Of a stretch of DNA of 20,147 nucleotides, positions 14,725-20,147 are shown in pieces (within the stretch, counting starts at the first letter, position 1; each line of letters starts with the position of its first letter). Under the pieces are notes generated by a model, which was not told where the DNA came from, did not search any database, and saw only the letters and a program-made list of their open reading frames with translations. A program made the position numbers and the translations under genes. The DNA is from Deltaproteobacteria bacterium (lineage in GTDB: Bacteria; Myxococcota_A; Polyangia; HGW-17): assembly GCA_003249585.1 (NCBI GenBank), contig QKIM01000057.1, positions 1 to 20,147 on the forward strand, in the 5' to 3' direction.

Positions 14725-15780
14725 CTGAAGGCAACGACCCTCGGAATGGGCAACTCCCACTCCTGCATGATCACCTCGACCGGCGAGACCTACTGCTGGG
14801 GGGAGAACACCACCGGCGCTCTCGGTAACAATTCCCTCGTCTCCAGCAACAGTCCCCTTCTGGTCTCGGGTACGGATGTCTTCCAGATAATCAAAGGGGG
14901 CACAGGGTTCACCTGTGCGATCAAGGCCAGTGGAAATGCGATGTGCTGGGGAGAAAACAGCGCCGGACAGCTGGGAGACGGCACCTATACCGACCGACTC
15001 ACCCCTGCAGCTGTTTCGGGAACGATACAGTTCTCACTGATCGACGCCGGCAATACCCATACCTGCGGCATAGGGGGCGGCGGCACCGTCTATTGCTGGG
15101 GCAACAACGGCTCCGGCCAACTGGGCAACGGAACGACCTCCGGCAACCTCATGCCCTCCCCCGTTACCGGTTCCATCTCCTTCTCGGACATCACCACGGG
15201 CGCTGATCATACCTGCGGGGTGAACATCACGGGGACAGGCTACTGCTGGGGGGCCAACGGCAGCGGCCAGCTCGGTCTGGGGACCACCGAAGACTCCAGT
15301 ACCCCGACCCCGGTTGACGGATCGCTCTCCTTTTCCACCATTACCGCGGGGTCGACCCATACCTGCGCACTCACCACCACAGGGGCAGCCTACTGCTGGG
15401 GATCCAACAGCTATGACCAGCTGGGCATCGGCTTTGGAGCCGTGTCCTCCTCTCCAGTGGCCGTCTACACATCGGAGACCTTCATCTCCATTTCGGCCGG
15501 TGACAGCCACACCTGCGCCCTCACCGCCGCTGGCGTCGCCTGGTGCTGGGGGGCCAACAACTACGGGCAGCTGGGCGACAACTCGCAGACCAACCGGAAC
15601 GTCCCCACGGCAGTGGCCGGCGGATACACGTTCCTGTACCTGGAGGCGGGCGGCTTCCACACCTGCGGCATCACGGAAGAGGGCGCCGTACTGTGCTGGG
15701 GCTGGAACTACTTGGGACGACTGGGTATCGGAACAACCGCGCAGAACGCCCTGACCCCCACCCCCATTGTCCCCTGGTAG
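14338..15780 (+). CDS. Cysteine-rich repeats plus seven-bladed RCC1-like domain, C-terminal part of a frameshifted gene
   Basis: Continuation, in the next frame, of the lipoprotein gene that starts at 13904; no independent start or ribosome site is evident, although the frame is open from a GTG at 14242. It holds the rest of six-cysteine repeat 3, repeats 4 and 5, and seven RCC1-like repeats ending at the C-terminus. Each blade has the pattern (H/F)(T/S)CxI or similar, about ten residues, then CWG and (Q/A/R)LG. RCC1-like propellers bind proteins. With the signal peptide and cysteine spacing this is a disulfide-rich surface protein, probably for adhesion or binding. The gene converges with the nucleoside kinase gene 21 bases downstream. 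Confidence 0.8.
   Translation, partial: ETCESLGYYGGTLTCDTDCTFDLSSCDDYGMCGDNHIDDPFETCDGLQLDGMTCTSFDYYGGELICGDDCLFDLTNCIAEGMCGDATIQDDYGEDCDGDELGGATCESMGYLQGGTLACSDCRFDTSACLKATTLGMGNSHSCMITSTGETYCWGENTTGALGNNSLVSSNSPLLVSGTDVFQIIKGGTGFTCAIKASGNAMCWGENSAGQLGDGTYTDRLTPAAVSGTIQFSLIDAGNTHTCGIGGGGTVYCWGNNGSGQLGNGTTSGNLMPSPVTGSISFSDITTGADHTCGVNITGTGYCWGANGSGQLGLGTTEDSSTPTPVDGSLSFSTITAGSTHTCALTTTGAAYCWGSNSYDQLGIGFGAVSSSPVAVYTSETFISISAGDSHTCALTAAGVAWCWGANNYGQLGDNSQTNRNVPTAVAGGYTFLYLEAGGFHTCGITEEGAVLCWGWNYLGRLGIGTTAQNALTPTPIVPW
14743..15777 (+). repeat. Seven RCC1-like beta-propeller repeats, each with a cysteine pair
   Basis: Seven units of about 49 residues, marked by CWGEN, CWGEN, CWGNN, CWGAN, CWGSN, CWGAN and CWGWN. 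Each CWG cysteine is preceded 10-11 residues earlier by the cysteine of HSC, FTC or HTC. Seven units would close one propeller, with one possible disulfide per blade. Confidence 0.85.
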
Positions 15781-15801
15781 ACACCGTCTTGATACTGTGG
15801 A

Positions 15802-17481
15802 TCAGTACTTGAAGGAGGATTTTCCGATGAACTCCCGCATGATGGAGTTGGGGGGGATGTTGGCCTTGGAGATGGGCATGACCAGCCTGAAGAATCGCAG
15901 GAGCCGGAAGGCCTCGGCGAAGGCCGGGTGGTCTGGCTTCACCTCAAGCAGCGCCCGCTCGCACACGGTCTTGAGCACACCGGGCTCGTAGACCAGGGCC
16001 GAGTTGAACATGACGTCGGCCTTCTCCTGGAAGGGAAAGATGTGCTTCATCTCACCCTTGCGCACCGAGGGCCAGCGCATGATGGTGTCGGCGGCTGAGT
16101 AGCCGCGGAAGTTGCGGTCACGGATGATGCGTCGGATGAGGCGGGTGTCGGAGGTGTAGATGCGGTTGTGGTCATCGATGCACAGCTGGGTGAGGGCCGA
16201 GATGTAGATCTTGAACTTCCGGTGCCCCAGCACGTTGGCCGTGAGACGCTCGTTGAGGCCGTGGATGCCCTCGATGATGAGCACCTGGTCCTTCTCGAGC
16301 CGCATGGGGTTCCACTTGTCCATGGGCACCTTGCCCCCCTTCTTGAAGTCGAAGATGGGCGTGAGGACCTCCTCGCCCTCCATGAGGCGCACGAGGACAT
16401 CGTTGAACAGGGGGATGTCGATGGCGTCGATGGACTCGAAGTCGTAGTCGCCCTTTTCGTCACGGGGGGTCTGATCGCGCTCCACGAAGAAGTTGTCCAT
16501 CTCGATGGTCACCGGGCGGATGCCGTTGACCATGAGCTGCACGGCCAGCCGCTTGGAGAAGGTGGTCTTTCCGGATGAGGATGGGCCCGCGATGATGACC
16601 AGGCGGATGTCGCGCTGCCGCTGGGCGATGGTGTCGGCGATGGTGGCGATCTTCTTCTCATGGAGTCCCTCGGCCACCTTGATGATGTGCTCCACGTCGC
16701 CGTTGAGAACAACACCGTTGAGCTGGCCGAGGTTCTCGACCCCCAGCATCTGGTTCCACTGGCGGCTCTCCATGTAGGTGTTGAAGAGGGTGGGGAGCTG
16801 GCTGATCTTGCCGGGGATACTGTCCTTGTCCTGGGCAGGAAAGCGCAACACCAGGCCGGGCCAGTAAGGTGCCAGGGCAAAGAGCTTGCAGTATCCGGTC
16901 GAGGGGACATAGGGGTCGTGGAACAAATCCACGGTGCTCCCGCATTTCACCAGACGCACCTGGGGCCACCAGTGGATCTGCAGCAGGTTGGCCTTGGCCT
17001 CGTCGCCGTGCTTGCGCAGGTGGTGGGTGACGTCATCGACGAAGTGCGACTCCACCTTGAAGGGGAGGTCCTCCTCCACGATCTTGCGCATCTCGGCCTC
17101 GATGGCCTCAATCATGGACTTGGAGATCCCCTCGGCGTACTCGGCCATGTGGAAGAAGTACCCGTCCTGGATGGACTGGCCGATGATGAGCCTCGAGCCG
17201 GGATAGAGGCGGTTGACCGCCTCGGTGAGGAGCAGCGAGACGCTGCGGCGGTAGACAGTCTGACCCATGCGGTCCTTGCGGGTGATGGGAACTATGGTGT
17301 AGTTGGCCCGGATGGGTGTGGTGAGCCCGTAGAGCCTGTTGTTGAGCAGCGCCGCGATCTTGGTCTGGAACTCCTCCTCGGGGTAGTGCTCCCGAAAGAG
17401 GTCGAGGACGGTGGTGTTGTATGGAACCTCGATGGACTTCCCCTCGAGGGTAACGGCGCACATCTGATCTTTGTCCTTCAT
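15802..17481 (-). CDS. Nucleoside (uridine) kinase with TGS and threonyl-tRNA-synthetase-like N-terminal region
   Basis: A 559-residue cytoplasmic protein. Residues 7-66 resemble a TGS domain (AVTLEGKSIEVPYNTTVLDL). About 75-235 resemble the editing-associated second domain of ThrRS (LIIGQSIQDGYFFHM, then DLPFKVESH), with YPGLVLRFP-like residues after it. The C-terminal half is a phosphoribulokinase/uridine-kinase fold: P-loop GPSSSGKTT near 298-306, MDNFFVERDQTPRDEKGDYDF and a DALD-like DAIDIPLF, then LIIEGIHGLN. This known architecture, often called nucleoside kinase, phosphorylates nucleosides; the exact substrate is unknown and the ThrRS-like part is of unclear use. The start at 17481 is fixed by AAAGGAG; in-frame codons upstream to 17661 overlap another gene. 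Confidence 0.88.
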   Translation of the reverse strand: MKDKDQMCAVTLEGKSIEVPYNTTVLDLFREHYPEEEFQTKIAALLNNRLYGLTTPIRANYTIVPITRKDRMGQTVYRRSVSLLLTEAVNRLYPGSRLIIGQSIQDGYFFHMAEYAEGISKSMIEAIEAEMRKIVEEDLPFKVESHFVDDVTHHLRKHGDEAKANLLQIHWWPQVRLVKCGSTVDLFHDPYVPSTGYCKLFALAPYWPGLVLRFPAQDKDSIPGKISQLPTLFNTYMESRQWNQMLGVENLGQLNGVVLNGDVEHIIKVAEGLHEKKIATIADTIAQRQRDIRLVIIAGPSSSGKTTFSKRLAVQLMVNGIRPVTIEMDNFFVERDQTPRDEKGDYDFESIDAIDIPLFNDVLVRLMEGEEVLTPIFDFKKGGKVPMDKWNPMRLEKDQVLIIEGIHGLNERLTANVLGHRKFKIYISALTQLCIDDHNRIYTSDTRLIRRIIRDRNFRGYSAADTIMRWPSVRKGEMKHIFPFQEKADVMFNSALVYEPGVLKTVCERALLEVKPDHPAFAEAFRLLRFFRLVMPISKANIPPNSIMREFIGKSSFKY

Positions 17482-17486
17482 ACAAA

Positions 17487-17493
17487 CTCCTTT
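17487..17493 (-). promoter_or_regulatory. Ribosome-binding site fixing the nucleoside kinase start
   Basis: AAAGGAG on the minus strand, five bases before the ATG at 17481. It rules out the longer in-frame reading that begins at 17661 inside the upstream lipoprotein gene. Confidence 0.8.
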
Positions 17494-17582
17494 GCTGATA
17501 ACGGGCGGGCGTTGTTGGAAAAAGCGCAAAGGCATATTATGCCAGAATTGCCCCCTCATGACATCAACTCTTTTCGGGGAGT

Positions 17583-18059
17583 TTATTTCAGTCCGGTGCG
17601 GGGAGGCTGCTTCATGGACAGGAAGCTCTTGCGGACTTCTCGCAGTCGGGTCTTCATGCACTCCATGAGCTTGTCACAGTTGTCCCCGCGGTTGGCGTCG
17701 ACACAGGCGCGAATGACCTTGTTCATGGCCTTCCCCGTATCAGACTTCTCCCCCTTGCAGCGGGCTATGCAGGTGGTCTTGCGGCGCAGTGAGGGGGGGT
17801 GGTTGCGGGTCTTCTGCTGACAGTACCCCAGGTGATCGCAGATGGACTGGCAGTTGAGTTCATCCTTGGGGCCGATCATCTTCACAGGGGCAACCTTTTC
17901 CTTGGGCAGCTGTGTCCGGGCTCCCATGGGCGTCCCCATGGCGTCCATGCCGGCGACGGCCTTCTTGACAGGGGGCTCCTTGGGGGTGGCCTCATCCTGC
18001 TTCTTCTGGCAGGCGACAGGGATGAGGATGAGCATACAGAGAATCGGGAATCTGATCAT
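17583..18059 (-). CDS. Small cysteine-rich lipoprotein, function unknown
   Basis: A 158-residue protein not assigned to a named family. Its signal peptide is MIRFPILCMLILIPVAC with lipobox PVAC and lipidation Cys17, then a Lys/Pro/Glu-rich linker to about residue 65. The mature domain is basic and helical, with eight cysteines: CQSIC, YC, CIARC, then AC, DNC and LMEC, several as C-x3-C pairs, suggesting a disulfide-clamped helical bundle in the periplasm. The start at 18059 is chosen because it gives the signal peptide and has AAGGTG just upstream; the open frame continues upstream to 18275 into the next gene without such features. It lies 17 bases after the 103-residue gene and so may share its operon. 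Confidence 0.8.
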   Translation of the reverse strand: MIRFPILCMLILIPVACQKKQDEATPKEPPVKKAVAGMDAMGTPMGARTQLPKEKVAPVKMIGPKDELNCQSICDHLGYCQQKTRNHPPSLRRKTTCIARCKGEKSDTGKAMNKVIRACVDANRGDNCDKLMECMKTRLREVRKSFLSMKQPPRTGLK

Positions 18060-18076
18060 GGGACACCTTGGTGCGT

Positions 18077-18388
18077 TCAACCGGGCCCACCGGGGAGCAC
18101 CCGCCCACGCTCCCGGTTCTCCACCTGCTTGGCGGCGAGGAGCTCGCGGGTCCGAGGAGAGATGAAGACATCTTCCAGGTCGAACAGTGAGAGGGAATCG
18201 AGAAGGATGGCCGCCCGCTCCGAAATACTGGACTTCTTCTCTATGTACAGGCGGTACTGTCCCTTGATCAGGCACAGCCCACCCTTGCGCGGGTGGATGG
18301 AGCGGATCTTTTCATAGACGATGGCGACGTGCAGTTTCTCGGAGAGCGTCTCGAGCTCCTCGAGGAGGCTGGTGACATTGGCCTTCAT
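18077..18388 (-). CDS. Small conserved-looking cytoplasmic protein, function unknown
   Basis: A 103-residue protein without signal peptide or membrane segment. An N-terminal helix (VTSLLEELETLSEKL) leads into strands: VAIVYEKI, GGLCLIKGQYRLYIEKK, then helices with ERAAILLDSLS and a segment DLEDVFISPRTRELL. The G-x-x-x-I-K-G-x-x-R-L-Y-I block resembles short hypothetical proteins I recall from related bacteria, but no function can be named. Its ATG overlaps the stop of the HisKA gene by 4 bases (ATGA), a strong sign of coupled translation. The two products may therefore work together. The last 15 residues are Gly/Arg/Pro-rich and may be disordered. Confidence 0.75.
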   Translation of the reverse strand: MKANVTSLLEELETLSEKLHVAIVYEKIRSIHPRKGGLCLIKGQYRLYIEKKSSISERAAILLDSLSLFDLEDVFISPRTRELLAAKQVENRERGRVLPGGPG

Positions 18389-19956
18389 GACTCGGGCGTT
18401 CCCCCCGAGCTGCGGTCAAGGTCGAGAATATTGGCGGTGCCGACATACCTGCGGGTCTCGTACCGGGTGAGGTTGCCGATCTTTTTGACGATCTCCGCCA
18501 TACGTTCGGCTTCTCCGCCGATATGGTTCACCGCCCGTTCCACCTTCTCCGCGGGGAGATCGGGCTTCTTCAGCAGCTCGGAGTATCCGATGATGGACAT
18601 GAGGGGCTGGTTGAGTTCATGGGCCATGGCCCCCGCGAGCTCGGAGATGAGGGCCTGTTTCTCCTTCTCGGCCAGCCGCTCGCGATACTCGGAGAGCTTC
18701 TCCTCCATCTGCATCTGCTCTCGGAGATCGGTGACGAAGACGACCACCGCCTTCTTGGTGTCGCCGTAGAGGGGGATGGTATAGGCCGAGATGTTGGCGG
18801 GAACGATCTCTCCCGCGGAATTGCGCACCGTGGACTTGGTGGGATCCAGCCTCGACTCGCCGCCAAATCGCTTGTCGGCGATCTGATCCAGCACCTGCAC
18901 CCAGGCCTCCTGGGAGGGGAAGAGGTCGGACATCACGTGATGCTCCATGGCCTCCGTGGCCTTGTATCCAAAGAGCTTGCGTGCCGATGGGTTGAAGAGG
19001 ATGATCTTCTCGTTGAGCTCGCAGGCCACGATGGCGACCACGGAGTTGTCCACAAGCTTCATGAGGAAGTCCGAGGTGGACTGGAGACGCTCCTCCATGA
19101 TCCGTGATTCGGTGATGTCCCTGAAGATCAGCACCGTATACCCCTCTTCGATGAGCAGGGAGCTGCGGATGACCCCCAGGTGGACGATCTCCCTGGAGAC
19201 CGTGAAGACATCGAGATCGAAGTTCGAGGGAATGAGGTTGGGCGGGAAGGTGAAGATCGCCGCGTGATACTCGGAGATGTAATTGGTGATGGGGTTCCCC
19301 TGGAGCGTCGTGCGGGCATACCCGGTGATGGACTCTCCGGCGTGGTTCAGGTAGACGATCTCGTAATCCTTGCCGAGGATGAGGACCCCGTCGTCGGTGG
19401 TCTCAAAGAGCTCTTTGTAGGTCTCTATCTCGCGCGGTTTCTTCTCTTCTTCCAGATCTTCGATGTTGACCCTGTTGGTCTTCTCTTTGATCTGGCGCAG
19501 GAAGTGGGAGTCCCGAAGCAGAAGGGAGTAGAGCTTGGTGAGGGTCTCGAGGTCGAGCTGCTCCAGCATGGGTTTCACACCGAAGGCCACGAAGATGATG
19601 TTGTAAAAAGAGGAGGGAACGGGCCGGACGAAGTACATGCCCATGGCGCTCGGCTCCTCGAGATCGAGCTCCAACTGGAAACTGAGGTCCTCGGTGTTGA
19701 CCTGGGAGGTTAAAAGTACCGTTTTCTCGGGGCCCTCGAAGTTAACCAGGGGTTTGAGGGGCATCCCGTGGATGTTGCGCATCTGGGATGAGGCGATGAG
19801 GGAGAAGACCGACTGGGCCGTGTCCTCGAGGATGACGCCGATGCCGTCGAGGTCGAACTCCTTCTCCAAAAAGGAGAGCGACGCGTGGAGGGCATCGGAG
19901 ATGGGCCCGTTGTGGAAGTGGTCGATGAGATCGTTGATGATGTCCAAGGAGAGCAT
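18385..19956 (-). CDS. PAS-PAS-HisKA signalling protein without an HATPase domain
   Basis: A 523-residue soluble protein. Residues 1-160 form an N-terminal sensor-like region (possibly GAF-like), followed by a charged linker, PAS 1 (about 178-290, ELFETTDDGVLIL and VYLNHAGESITGY), PAS 2 (about 294-412, LFNPSARKLFGY), a coiled-coil (to 436) and a HisKA helix pair with the H-box AMAHELNQPL, His446. Only 77 residues follow His446, ending LTRYETRRYVG and a short tail. There is no N, G1 or G2 box, so the ATP-binding catalytic domain is absent. It cannot phosphorylate itself as a normal kinase; it might act as a dimerising phosphotransfer or regulatory partner. The start at 19956 lies 13 bases after the stop of the upstream gene; a longer reading from 20145 overlaps that gene. 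Confidence 0.85.
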   Translation of the reverse strand: MLSLDIINDLIDHFHNGPISDALHASLSFLEKEFDLDGIGVILEDTAQSVFSLIASSQMRNIHGMPLKPLVNFEGPEKTVLLTSQVNTEDLSFQLELDLEEPSAMGMYFVRPVPSSFYNIIFVAFGVKPMLEQLDLETLTKLYSLLLRDSHFLRQIKEKTNRVNIEDLEEEKKPREIETYKELFETTDDGVLILGKDYEIVYLNHAGESITGYARTTLQGNPITNYISEYHAAIFTFPPNLIPSNFDLDVFTVSREIVHLGVIRSSLLIEEGYTVLIFRDITESRIMEERLQSTSDFLMKLVDNSVVAIVACELNEKIILFNPSARKLFGYKATEAMEHHVMSDLFPSQEAWVQVLDQIADKRFGGESRLDPTKSTVRNSAGEIVPANISAYTIPLYGDTKKAVVVFVTDLREQMQMEEKLSEYRERLAEKEKQALISELAGAMAHELNQPLMSIIGYSELLKKPDLPAEKVERAVNHIGGEAERMAEIVKKIGNLTRYETRRYVGTANILDLDRSSGGTPES

Positions 19957-19969
19957 GTTTGTCTTCGCC

Positions 19970-20147
19970 TCAGGGCAGATGGCTTCCCGCCAGATTCGGA
20001 AGGGGAGAATAGGTCCCCCCGGATAAAAATTCAAGGCAATCGTGGATAACGATACGACCGACGGCGCCGCCACCACCACCGGTCCCGTCGCCAGACTCAT
20101 TGTTGTCCCCATTCTTGGGGACGGTGCGCTCGGCCGACCCGCCATCT
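19970..20147 (-). CDS. C-terminus of a Gly-rich protein, 5' part outside window
   Basis: The minus-strand frame read from 20146 gives 58 codons then TGA at 19970-19972, open to the right edge. It ends with an acidic/Asn stretch, GTGGGGGAVGRIVI and LSGGTYSPLPN. A Gly run followed by GRI-V/I and a late GT-x-SP is a pattern I associate with C-termini of myxobacterial surface proteins, from memory. The stop lies 13 bases before the ATG of the HisKA gene. The competing frame, an N-terminal extension of that protein, looks less natural, but the region is short, so the call is moderate. Confidence 0.5.
   Translation of the reverse strand, partial: DGGSAERTVPKNGDNNESGDGTGGGGGAVGRIVIHDCLEFLSGGTYSPLPNLAGSHLP

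Noticed and set aside
13976..15777. Repeats at 13976-15777 as a CRISPR array or satellite DNA
   Set aside because: The periodicity is in the protein; the DNA copies are diverged, in frame and without identical repeat units or spacers.
17538..17575. TTGATG ... CATAAT as a promoter of the nucleoside kinase
   Set aside because: The spacer is 20 bases, too long for a normal sigma70 promoter.
16660..17820. A 386-codon + strand open frame opposite the nucleoside kinase and part of the cysteine-rich lipoprotein gene
   Set aside because: Shadow of the kinase; the minus-strand frame has the P-loop, a ribosome site and domain structure.

Overview
The window is GC-rich and densely coded, with short intergenic gaps on both strands, and it most resembles a Myxococcota-type (old Deltaproteobacteria) genome. 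The best clue is the lipoprotein at 13904-15780, which carries the six-cysteine repeat first described in myxobacteria (myxo_disulf_rpt) followed by RCC1-like repeats. A Rel-type alarmone enzyme, XseB, RhlE and several lipoproteins fit the same placement. No phylogeny could be run, so the placement is an inference.

Layout. 1-4048 (+): the 3' end of a Rel (p)ppGpp synthetase/hydrolase gene, then an MBOAT O-acyltransferase and a membrane-anchored SGNH-like protein. All are 3 bases apart and probably form one operon for acylating an envelope polymer. 4077-5535 (+): a separate gene with a good sigma70-like promoter, encoding an exported protein with a C-terminal Tudor-like module. 5536-5755: a convergent gap holding an inverted REP pair. 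5756-9162 (-): the DEAD-box helicase RhlE, a degenerate receiver-domain protein coupled to xseB, and a helical-repeat lipoprotein. 9329-12062 (+): dihydrolipoamide dehydrogenase, FolB, and a flippase-like membrane protein of the lysylphosphatidylglycerol-synthase transmembrane family. 12109-13833 (+): a fusion of a class I SAM methyltransferase with an HNH nuclease, with lower GC than its neighbours. 13904-15780 (+): the cysteine-rich/RCC1 lipoprotein, interrupted by an apparent one-base deletion in a G run. 15802-20147 (-): a nucleoside (uridine) kinase with a threonyl-tRNA-synthetase-like N-terminal half, a small cysteine-rich lipoprotein, a small conserved-looking unknown protein, a PAS-PAS-HisKA protein without an ATPase domain, and the last codons of a Gly-rich gene.

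Most of the window is housekeeping or envelope biology. The best candidates for an undescribed system are the methyltransferase-HNH fusion and the two reduced signalling proteins: a HisKA protein with no catalytic domain and a receiver lacking its metal-binding acids and switch lysine. No tRNA, rRNA, CRISPR array, transposase or integrase was seen. No gene-free stretch exceeds 300 bases.
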